64,000 nucleotides of DNA from Alphaproteobacteria bacterium (lineage in GTDB: Bacteria; Pseudomonadota; Alphaproteobacteria; Caulobacterales; Aquidulcibacteraceae), in contig WGOB01000006.1 in assembly GCA_016124255.1 (NCBI GenBank), forward strand, positions 1-64,000. The letters run 5' to 3'. A program made the translations under genes and the position numbers. Under the pieces are notes generated by a model. It did no database searches and was not told the DNA's origin. It saw only the letters and a list, made by a program, of their open reading frames with translations. Below, piece by piece: positions 16,620 through 26,551 of this stretch (the stretch's first letter is position 1; each line of letters starts with the position of its first letter).

Positions 16620-18344
16620 ATGACCGACCCCTCCTCCCCCTCCTCCTCAGCGCCGGACCAGCGCCGCAGCGCCGTGGTGACGCGCGGGCCGAACCGGGCC
16701 GCGGCGCGCGCCTATCTGCGCGCGGCGGGGATGGGGGATGCGGATTTCGCGCGGGCGCCGATGATCGCAGTGGCGAACACCTGGTCCTCAGTGACGCCGT
16801 GCAACATGCATCTGGGCGATCTGGCGGAGCACGTGCGGCGCGGCGTGCGCGAAGCCGGCGGCTTCCCGATCGACTTCAACACCATCGTGGTGACGGACGG
16901 CATCTCGATGGGGACGCCGGGGATGAAGGCGTCGCTGATCTCGCGGGAGGTGATCGCGGACTCAATCGAGCTGGCGGTGGAGGGCCACCAACTCGACGGC
17001 GTGATCTGCATCGTCGGCTGCGACAAGACGATCCCGGCCGCCGCCATGGCGCTGGCGCGGATGAACCTGCCGGGGCTCGTGCTCTATGGCGGAACGATCA
17101 TGGCCGGGCATTGGCGCGGCAAAGACGTTTCGATCCAGGACGTGTTCGAGGCGATCGGCGCGCATGGCGCAGGCACGCTGTCCGATGACGAGCTGAAGGC
17201 GGTGGAGAGCGCGGCGTGCCCAGGCGCAGGCGCCTGCGGGGGGCAGTTCACGGCCAACACGATGGCGATGGCGCTCACGATGATGGGGCTCTCGCCGATG
17301 GGCGCGAACGACGTCCCCGCGGTGCATCCAAGCAAGGCGGACGAGGCGGAGCGCTGCGGGCGGCTGGTGGTGGAGCTGGTGCAGCGCGGCGTGCGGGCGC
17401 GCGATCTGATCACGCGCGCCTCGCTGATGAACGCGGCGGTCGCGGCGTCTGCGAGCGGGGGCTCGACCAATGCGGTGCTGCACCTCACCGCGATCGCGGC
17501 GGAGGCCGGCGCGGATTTTGGGATCGAGGACTGCCATGCGGCGTGCGCGGCGGCGCCGGTGATCTGCGATCTGAAGCCCGGCGGGCGTTTCCTGGCGCAT
17601 GATCTCTATTCAGCCGGCGGCACGCGGCTGATGGCGAAGCGGCTGATGGATTCCGGCAAGATAACGGATGCGCCTACGGTGTCTGGGCGTCCGCTGTTCG
17701 CGGAGGCGCGCGAGGCGATCGAGACGAAGGGCCAGGAGGTCGTGCGCGACTTCTCCTCCCCGGTGATCTCGCGCGGCTCCTACGCGGTGATCTATGGCGG
17801 CGTCGCACCCGAAGGCGCGGTGATCAAGCTGGCGGGCCACGAGATCGAGCGGTTCGAAGGGCCTGCGCGCGTGTTCGACAGCGAGGAAGCCGCATTCGAT
17901 GCGGTGCAAGACGGGCGGATCAACGAAGGCGACGTGATCGTCATCCGCTATGAAGGCCCCAAGGGCGGCCCGGGCATGCGGGAGATGCTGCAGGTGACGG
18001 CGGCGCTGAAGGGCCGCGGCGTGCAGGACGTGGCGCTGATCACGGACGGGCGGTTCTCCGGCGCCTCCTACGGGTTCGTCGTCGGGCACGTGACGCCGGA
18101 GGCGGCGGTCGGCGGGCCGATCGCGCTCCTGGCCGACGGCGACATGATCCGCATCGACGTCCGTGCACGGACGATCGACACCGACGCCGACCTTTCCAAG
18201 CGCCGCGCAAGCCCGCCTGCGCGGGAGACGCCTACAGGCACATTCGCCAAATACGCCGCGCTCGTCTCCTCCGCGTCGGACGGCGCGGTGACGATCCCGA
18301 AATTCAAGACCAGCAAACCGATCCCAGTTCGCGAGGCCTCGTGA
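16620..18344 (+). CDS. ilvD: Dihydroxy-acid dehydratase
   Basis: A 574-residue iron-sulfur dehydratase of the IlvD/Edd family. It converts 2,3-dihydroxy-isovalerate and -3-methylvalerate into the 2-oxo acids for valine and isoleucine. Cluster-binding cysteines are visible in [17 protein letters not shown] and [16 protein letters not shown]; the C-terminal [13 protein letters not shown] signature is also present. Length is normal. It is the first gene of the operon, directly behind the leader peptide and attenuator. The stop overlaps the start of ilvC. Confidence 0.97.
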   Translation: MTDPSSPSSSAPDQRRSAVVTRGPNRAAARAYLRAAGMGDADFARAPMIAVANTWSSVTPCNMHLGDLAEHVRRGVREAGGFPIDFNTIVVTDGISMGTPGMKASLISREVIADSIELAVEGHQLDGVICIVGCDKTIPAAAMALARMNLPGLVLYGGTIMAGHWRGKDVSIQDVFEAIGAHGAGTLSDDELKAVESAACPGAGACGGQFTANTMAMALTMMGLSPMGANDVPAVHPSKADEAERCGRLVVELVQRGVRARDLITRASLMNAAVAASASGGSTNAVLHLTAIAAEAGADFGIEDCHAACAAAPVICDLKPGGRFLAHDLYSAGGTRLMAKRLMDSGKITDAPTVSGRPLFAEAREAIETKGQEVVRDFSSPVISRGSYAVIYGGVAPEGAVIKLAGHEIERFEGPARVFDSEEAAFDAVQDGRINEGDVIVIRYEGPKGGPGMREMLQVTAALKGRGVQDVALITDGRFSGASYGFVVGHVTPEAAVGGPIALLADGDMIRIDVRARTIDTDADLSKRRASPPARETPTGTFAKYAALVSSASDGAVTIPKFKTSKPIPVREAS

Positions 18345-19345
18345 TGAAAGTGTACACCAACGACGACGTGACCGGCGACGCGCTGAAGGGCGCACGGATC
18401 GCGATCATCGGCTATGGCAGTCAGGGGCGCGCGCACGCGCAAAACCTGCGCGATTCAGGCTTCGACGTGGTGGCGGGCGTGCGCGAAGGCGGGCGCGGCT
18501 GGAAGCACGCGAGCGACGACAAGATCGCCACCGCAGAACCCGCCGACGCCGTCCATGGCGCGGACCTCGTGGCGATGCTGGCGCCGGACATGACGCACGA
18601 AGGCATCTACGCCGAGGTGGTCGCGCCGCATCTCAAGAAAGGCGCGACGCTGATGTTCGCGCATGGCTTCTCGATCCATTACGGGCGGGTGAAGCCGCGG
18701 ACGGACATGGACGTGATCCTGGTCGCGCCCAAGGGCCCCGGCGATCTGGTGCGGCGCGAATATGCACGCGGGCGCGGCGTGCCGGCGCTGTTCGCCGTGG
18801 CGCAGGACGCGACCGGCAATGCGCGCGAGCGCGCGATGGGATACGCCAAAGGCATCGGCGGCGCCACCGGCGGGCTGATCGAGACGACGTTTGCGGAAGA
18901 GACCGAGACGGATTTGTTCGGCGAGCAGGCGGTGCTGTGCGGCGGGGCCAAGGAATTGGTGATGGCCGGCTATCAGACGCTGGTGGACGCAGGGTACCAG
19001 CCGGAGGTCGCGTATTTCGAGTGCATGCACGAACTGAAGCTGATCGTGGACCTGTTCTACGAGGGCGGGATCTCGAAGATGCACGATTTCATCTCGGAAA
19101 CGGCGAAGTACGGCGCGGTGGTTTCAGGGCCGCGCGTGATCACAGAAGAGACCCGGGCGCGCATGCGCGAAGTGCTGAAGGACATCCAATCCGGAAACTT
19201 CGCCCGCGACTGGATTCTCGAGAACCAGGCCGGCAAGCCGCGCTATTCATCGCTGCTCAACGCGGACCGGACGCACCCGATCGAACAGACGGGCGCGCAG
19301 CTGCGGGAGCGGATGGCGTGGCTCAAGTCACCGACCAATTCCTAA
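18344..19345 (+). CDS. ilvC: Ketol-acid reductoisomerase
   Basis: A 333-residue class I (short) enzyme that isomerises and reduces acetolactate with NADPH. The dinucleotide motif GYGSQG is at residues 23-28. The knotted C-terminal domain carries the metal-binding [14 protein letters not shown] segment and the [12 protein letters not shown] helix. The ATG at 18344 shares its first base with the ilvD stop; an in-frame GTG at 18341 is the alternative. Second gene of the branched-chain operon. Confidence 0.97.
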   Translation: MKVYTNDDVTGDALKGARIAIIGYGSQGRAHAQNLRDSGFDVVAGVREGGRGWKHASDDKIATAEPADAVHGADLVAMLAPDMTHEGIYAEVVAPHLKKGATLMFAHGFSIHYGRVKPRTDMDVILVAPKGPGDLVRREYARGRGVPALFAVAQDATGNARERAMGYAKGIGGATGGLIETTFAEETETDLFGEQAVLCGGAKELVMAGYQTLVDAGYQPEVAYFECMHELKLIVDLFYEGGISKMHDFISETAKYGAVVSGPRVITEETRARMREVLKDIQSGNFARDWILENQAGKPRYSSLLNADRTHPIEQTGAQLRERMAWLKSPTNS

Positions 19346-19402
19346 ACGTAAACGAAAAAGTACACTTCCGAACCCTACACTCCTCCGAGCCGGAACGCCG
19401 AC

Positions 19403-21103
19403 ATGAACGCCGTTGTGCCCATCATTCGAGACGACCTCGACGCCGCCGCCCCGATGACGGGCGCGCGGCTTGTCGTGCGCAGCCTCGAACAGCTCGGCGT
19501 AGACTACGTGTTCGGCTATCCGGGCGGGGCGATCATGCCCGTCTATGACGCGCTGCCGGGCTCTTCGCTGAAGCACATCCTGGTGCGTCACGAACAAGGG
19601 GCTGCGTTCGCGGCGGACGCCTATGCGCGCGTCACCGGCAAGCCCGGCGTGTGCATGGCGACGAGCGGACCTGGGGCCACCAACCTCGTCACAGGGATCG
19701 CCAACGCGGCGATGGATTCAGTGCCGATGGTGTGCATCACCGGCAATGTCGCCACGACGCTGATGGGCACGGACGCGTTCCAGGAAGTGGACATCCTGGG
19801 CGTGACGCTGCCGATCGTGAAGCATTCCTGGGTGGTGCGCGATCCCGCGGAGATTCCGGCGATCTTCGAGGAGGCGTTTCATCTCGCGGCCTCGGGGCGG
19901 CCGGGCCCGGTGCTGATCGACCTGCCGAAGGACGTGCAGGTGGCGGCGGCCGAGGCGGCGCCGATCCGGATGCGACGCGACCCGAAAGCGCGGCTGGATG
20001 TGACGGCGATCCGGCGCGCAGCACAGATGATCCGCGAAGCGCAGCGGCCGCTGATCTATGTCGGCGGCGGGGTGCGGATCGCGAACGCGATCGCGGAATT
20101 CCGGACGTTCACCGAGCGCACCGGCATTCCCGTGGTCAGCACGCTGCAGGGGCTGGGCGCCTGCGCGCCCGACTGCCCCGGCTTTCTCGGCATGATGGGC
20201 ATGCACGGCTCGCGCGCCGCGAACGAAGCGGTGCAGGCGAGCGATCTGCTCATCGTGCTGGGCGCGCGCTTCGACGACCGCGCGACCGGCAAGCTGGTCG
20301 AATTCGCGCCGCATGCGCGGGTGATCCACGCCGACATCGATCCGGCGGAAATCTCGAAGCTGCGGCACGCGCACGCGTCGATCGCCGGCGATCTGAAGGC
20401 GATCATCCCGGCGCTCGATCCGGGGACGCTGGCGATCGATCCGTGGATGATCCGCTGCACGACGCACGCGATGCGGCATCGCTTCCACTATGAGGATGCG
20501 CCGGGCAAGGGCGTGTTCGCCCCTGCGCTGCTGCGCGCGCTTTCCGAGGCGGCGGGAGATGCGTTCGTCGCAGCGTGCGACGTGGGGCAGCACCAGATGT
20601 GGGCCGCGCAGCATTGCCGCTTCGCCGCGCCGCACGCGCACCTGACCAGCGGGGGCCTGGGCGCAATGGGCTACGGCCTGCCCGCGGGCATGGGCGCAAA
20701 GCTCGCGCGGCCGGACGCGCATGTCGTCACCATCTCCGGCGACGGCTCCTTCATGATGAACATCCAGGAGCTCGCGACGCTCAAGCGCTATAACATCGCG
20801 CTGAAAATCCTGCTGCTGGACAATTCCTCGCTCGGCCTCGTGCGACAGTGGCAGGAGCTCTTCTTCGAGCAGAATTACAGCGAGATCGATCTTTCCGACA
20901 ATCCGGACTTCGTCGCGGTAGCGCAGGCGTTCGGGATCGAGGCGTTCCGAATTAGCCGGCGCGAGGAGGTATCCGCCGGGATCACGCGGCTGCTTGCCGC
21001 GCCCGGCCCCTGCCTCGCGCACGTGCTGATCAACCCGAAGGAAAACGTCTGGCCGCTGGTGCCGCCGGGCAAAAGCAATTCAGACATGATTGAAGGAGCG
21101 TAA
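19403..21103 (+). CDS. ilvB: Acetolactate synthase large (catalytic) subunit
   Basis: A 566-residue thiamine-diphosphate enzyme making acetolactate or acetohydroxybutyrate. The catalytic Glu64 lies in VRHEQGAAFA; the ThDP motif starts GDG at residues 446-448 and ends at LLDNSSLGLVRQW. The RFDDR segment typical of the acetohydroxyacid synthases is present, which separates it from other ThDP enzymes. It is 57 bp after ilvC and 1 bp before the small-subunit gene. Confidence 0.96.
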   Translation: MNAVVPIIRDDLDAAAPMTGARLVVRSLEQLGVDYVFGYPGGAIMPVYDALPGSSLKHILVRHEQGAAFAADAYARVTGKPGVCMATSGPGATNLVTGIANAAMDSVPMVCITGNVATTLMGTDAFQEVDILGVTLPIVKHSWVVRDPAEIPAIFEEAFHLAASGRPGPVLIDLPKDVQVAAAEAAPIRMRRDPKARLDVTAIRRAAQMIREAQRPLIYVGGGVRIANAIAEFRTFTERTGIPVVSTLQGLGACAPDCPGFLGMMGMHGSRAANEAVQASDLLIVLGARFDDRATGKLVEFAPHARVIHADIDPAEISKLRHAHASIAGDLKAIIPALDPGTLAIDPWMIRCTTHAMRHRFHYEDAPGKGVFAPALLRALSEAAGDAFVAACDVGQHQMWAAQHCRFAAPHAHLTSGGLGAMGYGLPAGMGAKLARPDAHVVTISGDGSFMMNIQELATLKRYNIALKILLLDNSSLGLVRQWQELFFEQNYSEIDLSDNPDFVAVAQAFGIEAFRISRREEVSAGITRLLAAPGPCLAHVLINPKENVWPLVPPGKSNSDMIEGA

Positions 21104-21104
21104 G

Positions 21105-21398
21105 GTGACCGACACGATCCAGATCCTGATCGACCGCGCAGACGGATCGCTGCAGCGGCTGATCGGCCTCATCGAGCGGCGCGGCTTCCAGATCGACCGC
21201 ATGACCATCGCCGATGCAGGCGCGCATCGCGACGTGCGCGTGAGCGTTTCGCCGCGCGATCCGACGCGCTGCATGGACGTGCTCGGGCGCCAGATCGACC
21301 GGCTCGTCGGCGTGCGGCGCATCCATGCGGCGGCTGCGCAGATGAGCGCGCCCGCGGCGCCGCGCGTCGAGACGGAGGCGGTATCATGCACGGCGTAG
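21105..21398 (+). CDS. ilvN: Acetolactate synthase small (regulatory) subunit, short form
   Basis: A 97-residue protein starting at GTG 21105 with AAGGAG six bases upstream and only 1 bp after ilvB. The first 70 residues are an ACT domain (IQILIDRADGSLQRLIGLIERRGFQIDRMTI), the valine-binding and subunit-activating module. The second domain found in the roughly 160-residue IlvH form is absent, so it resembles IlvN/IlvM of enterobacteria. Its end overlaps leuA by 13 bp. Short subunits may respond weakly or not at all to valine; that cannot be judged from sequence. Confidence 0.88.
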   Translation: MTDTIQILIDRADGSLQRLIGLIERRGFQIDRMTIADAGAHRDVRVSVSPRDPTRCMDVLGRQIDRLVGVRRIHAAAAQMSAPAAPRVETEAVSCTA

Positions 21399-22606
21399 AC
21401 GCGAAAAAGGATCCCAACCGCGTCGTGATCTTCGATACGACGCTGCGGGACGGCGAACAGGCGCCGGGCTTTTCGATGGGCGCGGCGGCGAAGCTGGAGA
21501 TGGCGCGGGCGCTGACCGCGCTTGGCGTCGATGTGATCGAAGCGGGGTTTGCGGCCGCCTCCCCCGGCGACGAGGAGGCGGTGCGGATCGTATCGGGCGA
21601 AGTGGAAGGGCCGGTGTTCTGCTCGCTCTCGCGCGCAACCGAAAGCGACATCCTGGCCGCGCATCGCGCGCTCAGCCACAACCGGGCGCGGCGCATCCAC
21701 ATCTTCCTCGGCACCAGCCCGATCCACCGCAAAGCCAAGTTCAACATGACGGCGGACGAGGTGCTGGCGCAGGCGGTGCGCGCGGTGGCGTTTGCGCGCA
21801 CCCTGTTCGACGACATCGAGTTCTCCGCGGAAGACGCGATCCGCACCGAGCGCGCATTCCTGGGCGATGTGATGGAGGCGACGGCGGAAGCGGGCGCGAC
21901 GACGCTCAATGTGCCGGACACGGTCGGGTACTCGACGCCGGCGGAGATCAGCGATCTCTTCCGGTATCTGCACGGCCGCATCGCGCCGCGCTTTCCGGAC
22001 GCAGTGCTGTCTGCGCATTGCCACGACGATCTCGGCATGGCGGTGGCGAACACGCTGTCGGCGATCCAGGGCGGCGCACGGCAGGTCGAGGTCGCGGTCA
22101 ACGGCATCGGCGAGCGCGCGGGCAATTGCGCGCTGGAGGAAGTCGTGATGGCGCTGCGGACGCGCGCGGACCAGTTCGGGGTGACGACGGGCGTGGACAC
22201 GACCAAGCTCGTCGGCGTCAGCCGGCTCTTGAGCCGTCTCACGGATTCTCCGATCGTGCGGAACAAGGCGATCGTCGGCATCAATGCGTTCGCGCACGAG
22301 GCCGGCATCCATCAGCATGGCGTGATCGCGGACGCGCGGACCTATGAGATCATGCTGCCGCAGGACGTGGGCTTCGACGGCACGTCGTTCGTGCTCGGCA
22401 AGCATTCGGGGCGCCACGCCGTGGCCAAGCGCGCGGCCGTGCTTGGCCATGAGATCAGCGAGAACCTGATGGGCGCGGTGTTCGCCGGGTTCAAGCGGCG
22501 GGCCGACGAGATCGGCGAGATCAGCGATTCCGAGCTCGTGGCGATTATCGAGGCGGCGTATGCGGAGAACGAGCCGCCGCCGCAGCGGTATGCAGCCGCG
22601 AACTGA
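21386..22606 (+). CDS. leuA: 2-isopropylmalate synthase, short form without regulatory domain
   Basis: A 406-residue DRE-TIM metallolyase joining acetyl-CoA and 2-oxoisovalerate, the first step of leucine synthesis. The DRE signature is IFDTTLRDGEQAPG (Asp17, Arg21, Asp22) and the metal site is H211-C-H213. The linker ending in HEAGIHQHG and LGKHSGRHAV is complete. The usual LeuA is about 510-520 residues because of a C-terminal leucine-binding domain; here the protein stops after the linker, with no sign of a frameshift behind it. It may therefore escape leucine feedback. Citramalate or homocitrate synthase is less likely given the leuCDB genes downstream. Confidence 0.88.
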   Translation: MHGVDAKKDPNRVVIFDTTLRDGEQAPGFSMGAAAKLEMARALTALGVDVIEAGFAAASPGDEEAVRIVSGEVEGPVFCSLSRATESDILAAHRALSHNRARRIHIFLGTSPIHRKAKFNMTADEVLAQAVRAVAFARTLFDDIEFSAEDAIRTERAFLGDVMEATAEAGATTLNVPDTVGYSTPAEISDLFRYLHGRIAPRFPDAVLSAHCHDDLGMAVANTLSAIQGGARQVEVAVNGIGERAGNCALEEVVMALRTRADQFGVTTGVDTTKLVGVSRLLSRLTDSPIVRNKAIVGINAFAHEAGIHQHGVIADARTYEIMLPQDVGFDGTSFVLGKHSGRHAVAKRAAVLGHEISENLMGAVFAGFKRRADEIGEISDSELVAIIEAAYAENEPPPQRYAAAN

Positions 22607-22630
22607 ATTTCGCTTAGAGCGCACCCCTTA

Positions 22631-22732
22631 CGTCATTCCAGGGCGCCGCGCAGCGGCGAACCCGGTATCCCGAGGCAGCGCGCCATGATCCCCTGGGTTC
22701 CGGATCGGCGCTTCGCGCTGTCCGGAATGACG
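22631..22732. repeat. Dispersed intergenic palindrome (REP/MITE-like)
   Basis: CGTCATTCC at 22631-22639 and its inverted copy GGAATGACG at 22724-22732 bound about 100 bp in the leuA-leuC gap. Translated on the minus strand the element reads VIPDSAKRRSGTQG..., a string I know from spurious frames in many alphaproteobacterial genomes, which points to a widely dispersed repeat. Internal sequence also pairs partly (GGGTTCCGG against CCGGTATCCC). No coding capacity is expected. Confidence 0.75.
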
Positions 22733-22797
22733 GAGGGAGGGATCGGTCGTACTATTGAGGTTCCTGGGTCCGCCGGCTTGCGCCGGGGCCGCGAGAG

Positions 22798-24243
22798 GTG
22801 AGCGACGTGACTCAATCGAATTCCCCGCGGACCTTGTTCGACAAGGTGTGGGACGCGCATGTGGCGACGCCGGAAAGCGAGGCTTCGCCGGCGGTGCTCT
22901 ATATCGATCTCCACCTCGTGCACGAGGTCACGAGCCCGCAGGCGTTCAGCGAGATCGCCGCGCGCGGCCTGAAGGTTCGCCGGCCTGACCGGACCTACGC
23001 GACGCTCGATCACTCGACGCCGACGCTGCCGCCGAACGCGCAGGGCGAGCGTCCCTACGTATCCGCCGCGGCGAAGGCGCAGGTGGCGACGCTGGAAGAG
23101 AATTGCGCGACGCACGGCATCCGTCTCGCGGGATGGGAGAGCGCCGATCGCGGCGTCGTGCATGTGATGGCGCCGGAACTGGGGCTGACGCAGCCAGGCA
23201 TGACCGTCGTGTGCGGCGACAGCCATACCGCGACGCACGGCGCGTTCGGCGCGCTGGCGTTCGGGATCGGCACGTCGGAAGTCGCGCATGTGCTGGCGAC
23301 GCAGTGCCTGCTGCAGCGCAAGCCGAAGACGATGCGCGTCACCGTGGACGGCGCTTTGCAGGCGGGCGTGTCGGGCAAGGATGTCGCGCTCGCAGCGGTC
23401 GCGGCGCTCGGGTTCGGCGGCGGCACGGGACACGTGATCGAGTACGCCGGCGCGGCGATCCGCGGACTGGACATGGAGGGGCGGATGACGCTCTGCAACA
23501 TGTCGATCGAAGCGGGCGCGCGCGCGGGAATGATCGCACCGGACGAGAAGACGATTGCGTGGCTCAAAGGGCGGCGGCATGCGCCGCAGGGGGCCGCGTT
23601 CGAAGCGGCGGCGGACGCGTGGCTCGCGCTCGCGAGCGATCCCGGGGCGCGCTACGACAAGGAAGTGCGGATCGACGGCGCCGCGATCGCGCCGATGGCG
23701 ACATACGGGACCACGCCCGACACCGGCATCGCGATCGGCGCGCGCGTGCCGCAGGCGCGCTCGACCTCGGACGAGCGGGCGCTCGCCTATATGGGCTTCG
23801 CAGCGGGCGAAGCGACGACGAACGAGCCGGTGGACGTCGTCTTCATCGGAAGCTGCACCAACGGGCGGCTCGGCGATTTGCGCGCGGCGGCGGAGATTCT
23901 CCGTGGACGGACGATTGCGCCGCGCGTGCGCATGGTGGTGGCGCCGGGCTCGGAGAGCGTGCGGCGCTTGGCCGAGGCCGAGGGGCTGGACGCGGTTTTC
24001 CGCGAGGCGGGCGCGGAATGGCGGCTCTCGGGCTGCTCGATGTGCCTCGCCATGAACGGCGATTTCGTCGCGCCGGGGCAATTGGCGGTGTCGACGTCCA
24101 ACCGCAATTTCGAGGGACGGCAAGGCAAGGGCGCGCGGACGATCCTGGCGAGCCCCGCAACGGCTGCAGCGTCGGCGATCCGCGGCCTGCTTACCGATCC
24201 GCGCGAGTTCATGGATGCGACCAAGGAGGCGGCGCATGCCTGA
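22798..24243 (+). CDS. leuC: 3-isopropylmalate dehydratase large subunit
   Basis: A 481-residue aconitase-family enzyme. Cluster cysteines are present in [14 protein letters not shown] and [11 protein letters not shown]; the substrate-binding [15 protein letters not shown] and the C-terminal [14 protein letters not shown] segments are intact. Together with LeuD it isomerises 2- to 3-isopropylmalate. The start is GTG 22798 or, perhaps better served by GAGAGGTGAG, the in-frame GTG 22807. The REP-like palindrome separates it from leuA, so leuCDB may be expressed at a different level from the upstream genes. It overlaps leuD by 8 bp. Confidence 0.95.
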   Translation: MSDVTQSNSPRTLFDKVWDAHVATPESEASPAVLYIDLHLVHEVTSPQAFSEIAARGLKVRRPDRTYATLDHSTPTLPPNAQGERPYVSAAAKAQVATLEENCATHGIRLAGWESADRGVVHVMAPELGLTQPGMTVVCGDSHTATHGAFGALAFGIGTSEVAHVLATQCLLQRKPKTMRVTVDGALQAGVSGKDVALAAVAALGFGGGTGHVIEYAGAAIRGLDMEGRMTLCNMSIEAGARAGMIAPDEKTIAWLKGRRHAPQGAAFEAAADAWLALASDPGARYDKEVRIDGAAIAPMATYGTTPDTGIAIGARVPQARSTSDERALAYMGFAAGEATTNEPVDVVFIGSCTNGRLGDLRAAAEILRGRTIAPRVRMVVAPGSESVRRLAEAEGLDAVFREAGAEWRLSGCSMCLAMNGDFVAPGQLAVSTSNRNFEGRQGKGARTILASPATAAASAIRGLLTDPREFMDATKEAAHA

Positions 24244-24820
24244 GAAATTCACGACGCTGACGTCCAAGACGCTCGTGCTCACGCAGGAGAACATCGACAC
24301 CGACCAGATCATCCCGGCGCGTTTCCTGACGACGACGCGCCGCGACGGGCTCGGCAAGCACGCGTTTCACGATTGGCGCTATGACGCCGACGGCGGCGAG
24401 ACGAACTCGATCCTCAACGAGATCGACCCCAGCGCGCGCCGCATCCTGGTGGCCGGCCACAATTTCGGGTGCGGTTCCTCGCGCGAACACGCCCCGTGGG
24501 CGCTGATGGATTATGGCTTCCGCGTGGTGATTTCCACCGACATCGCCGACATCTTCACCTCCAACGCGCTGAAGAACGGGCTGTTGCCGATCGTCGTCGA
24601 CGGGGAGACTCACGCCGATCTGGTCGCGCACGAAGGCCAGGACGTGACGATCGATCTCGAGCAATGCGAAATCCGGCGCGGCAATCGGGCGCCCGCGACG
24701 TTCACGATCGAGCCGTTCGCGCGGCAATGCCTGATGGAGGGCGTCGACACGCTCGGCTGGCTGGCGGGCAAGGCCGCCGACATCGCAGCGTTCGAACGCG
24801 CGCGCGGCGAAGCTGCATGA
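24236..24820 (+). CDS. leuD: 3-isopropylmalate dehydratase small subunit
   Basis: A 194-residue swivel-domain subunit of the isopropylmalate isomerase. [13 protein letters not shown] near the N-terminus and [17 protein letters not shown] near residue 75 are diagnostic. The ATG at 24236 has AAGGAGG upstream (24221-24227) and lies inside the end of leuC; the stop overlaps leuB in ATGA. Length is normal for the bacterial LeuD1 type. Confidence 0.96.
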   Translation: MPEKFTTLTSKTLVLTQENIDTDQIIPARFLTTTRRDGLGKHAFHDWRYDADGGETNSILNEIDPSARRILVAGHNFGCGSSREHAPWALMDYGFRVVISTDIADIFTSNALKNGLLPIVVDGETHADLVAHEGQDVTIDLEQCEIRRGNRAPATFTIEPFARQCLMEGVDTLGWLAGKAADIAAFERARGEAA

Positions 24821-25863
24821 GCGCGTTTCGGATCGTGATGCTGCCTGGCGACGGTGTCGGGCCCGAGGTCATCGCGGTTGCGCGCGCCGTTCTGGAGCGC
24901 ACCGGGGCGCGGTTCGGCCATGCGTTCTCGTTTGACGAGCAGCTGATCGGAGGCGCGGCGATCGATGCGACCGGCGAGGCGCTGCCGGCGAAAACGCTCG
25001 ATGCGTGCCGCGGCGCGGACGCGGTGCTGCTCGGCGCCGTCGGGGGGCCGCGGTGGGACAAAGGCGCGGTGCGCCCGGAACAAGGGCTGCTCGGCATCCG
25101 CAAGGCGCTCGGGCTCTACGCCAATGTACGTCCGCTGATTCTGCAGCCGGCGTTGATCGCGCAATCGCCGCTCAAGCGCGAGATCGTCGAGGGCGTGGAC
25201 CTCATCGTCTTCCGCGAACTGACGGGCGGATCGTATTTCGGGGAAAAGCGCCAGAGCGCCACGGAGGCGAGCGATCTCTGCATCTACACGGTCGGCGAGA
25301 TCGAGCGGATCGCACGCGCGGCGTTCACAGCGGCGCGGGCGCGCCGGAAGAAGGTGACGAGCGTCGACAAGGCCAACGTCATGGCGACCAGCCGGCTGTG
25401 GCGCGAGACCGTAACGCGCATCGGCGAGACCGAGTTCGCAGACGTCGCGCTGGAGCACGTGCTGATCGACGCGATGACGATGCATGTGCTGCGGCAGCCG
25501 CGCAGCTACGACGTGATCGTGACTGAGAACATGTTCGGCGACATCCTGACGGACGAGCTGTCGGCCATCGGCGGGTCGCTGGGGCTTGCGCCGTCGGCGT
25601 CGCTCGGCGCGGGGAAGCCGGGGCTGTTTGAACCCGTGCACGGCTCGGCGCCGGACATTGCGGGCCAGGACTTGGCTAATCCGATCGGGATGACGCTGTC
25701 GGCGGCGATGATGCTGCGGCATGGGCTGATGCTGGAGGCGGAAGCGGAGGCGGTGGAGAACGCCGTCGCCGACGCGCTCGCCGCGGGTGCGCGGACGCGC
25801 GACATCGGCGGCGCCTTGGGCTGCCGGGCGATGGGGGACGCGATCCTCAGCGCGCTGGGCTGA
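24817..25863 (+). CDS. leuB: 3-isopropylmalate dehydrogenase
   Basis: A 348-residue NAD-dependent beta-decarboxylating dehydrogenase completing the leucine-specific steps. Family features: MLPGDGVGPEV at the start, LGAVGGPRWD, the substrate-binding RELTGGSYFG, the metal-binding DVIVTENMFGDILTDE and the NAD-binding HGSAPDIAGQ. The start at ATG 24817 overlaps leuD. mobA follows 9 bp after the stop. Confidence 0.97.
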   Translation: MSAFRIVMLPGDGVGPEVIAVARAVLERTGARFGHAFSFDEQLIGGAAIDATGEALPAKTLDACRGADAVLLGAVGGPRWDKGAVRPEQGLLGIRKALGLYANVRPLILQPALIAQSPLKREIVEGVDLIVFRELTGGSYFGEKRQSATEASDLCIYTVGEIERIARAAFTAARARRKKVTSVDKANVMATSRLWRETVTRIGETEFADVALEHVLIDAMTMHVLRQPRSYDVIVTENMFGDILTDELSAIGGSLGLAPSASLGAGKPGLFEPVHGSAPDIAGQDLANPIGMTLSAAMMLRHGLMLEAEAEAVENAVADALAAGARTRDIGGALGCRAMGDAILSALG

Positions 25864-25872
25864 GGCGCGACC

Positions 25873-26463
25873 GTGGCCGATGCGCTTCGAGAGGTCGGCG
25901 GGCTTATCCTTGCGGGCGGGCGCTCAAGCCGGTTCGGCGCGGAAAAGGCGCTGGCGATCTTCCGTGGGCGGATGATGCTCGACCATGCTTACGACGCGCT
26001 TTCGGCGTGCGCCGCGGTCGCGGTCAGCGCCGGGCGGCAGAGCGGTGCGGCCGCGGCCGCCGCGGCGCGGGGGCTGGACGTGCTCGGGGACGATCCTGCC
26101 CTTCCGAAAGGACCGCTCGCAGGGATCGCGTCGGGTCTCGCATGGGCACAGGCGCTCGGGCTCGCGTGGCTGGCGACGGCGCCGTGCGATGCGCCGCTGA
26201 TCGGCGCGGAAACGTTCGCTCGACTTGAGGCGGCGCGGGGCGACGCGTGCGCCGTCTACGCGGTCACGGCCGACGGCGCGGAGCCTTTGGTTGCGCTTTG
26301 GCGTGCTGCGCTATTGCGCCCGCTGACGACGGCGCTGCGCGCTGGCGCGCACCCTTCGATCCATGGATTTCTCGATGCCCAGGGCGCCAGACGGGCCGTG
26401 TTCGAGAACGCCGCGCCGTTCGCGAATATCAACACGTCGTCTGATCTCGCCAGGCTGGAGTAG
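25873..26463 (+). CDS. mobA: Molybdenum cofactor guanylyltransferase
   Basis: A 196-residue nucleotidyltransferase-like protein starting at GTG 25873. The signature LILAGGRSSRFGAEKAL (residues 11-27, Lys25) is that of MobA, and ATAPCDAPLIG is the conserved metal-binding loop. It attaches GMP to the molybdopterin cofactor, giving the bis-MGD form used by DMSO-reductase-family enzymes. It sits 9 bp after leuB and probably shares its transcript. A possible client, the molybdopterin oxidoreductase at 56.7 kb, is in the same window. Confidence 0.88.
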   Translation: MADALREVGGLILAGGRSSRFGAEKALAIFRGRMMLDHAYDALSACAAVAVSAGRQSGAAAAAAARGLDVLGDDPALPKGPLAGIASGLAWAQALGLAWLATAPCDAPLIGAETFARLEAARGDACAVYAVTADGAEPLVALWRAALLRPLTTALRAGAHPSIHGFLDAQGARRAVFENAAPFANINTSSDLARLE

Positions 26464-26551
26464 CATGAGGTGGGGCGCATTGAAGACGCGCGGCGGGCGC
26501 GCTAAGCGAAAGCGGCTTCCACCGCGTCGCGGGGAGCGCGGAGGACAGCTG

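Noticed and set aside
21386-22797. Frameshift as the cause of the short LeuA
   Set aside because: I see no remnant of the regulatory domain in any frame between the stop at 22606 and leuC; the gap is a repeat element.
22633-22798. Protein-coding reading of the leuA-leuC gap (VIPDSAKRRSGTQG...)
   Set aside because: This peptide string is the known false translation of a dispersed palindromic repeat.
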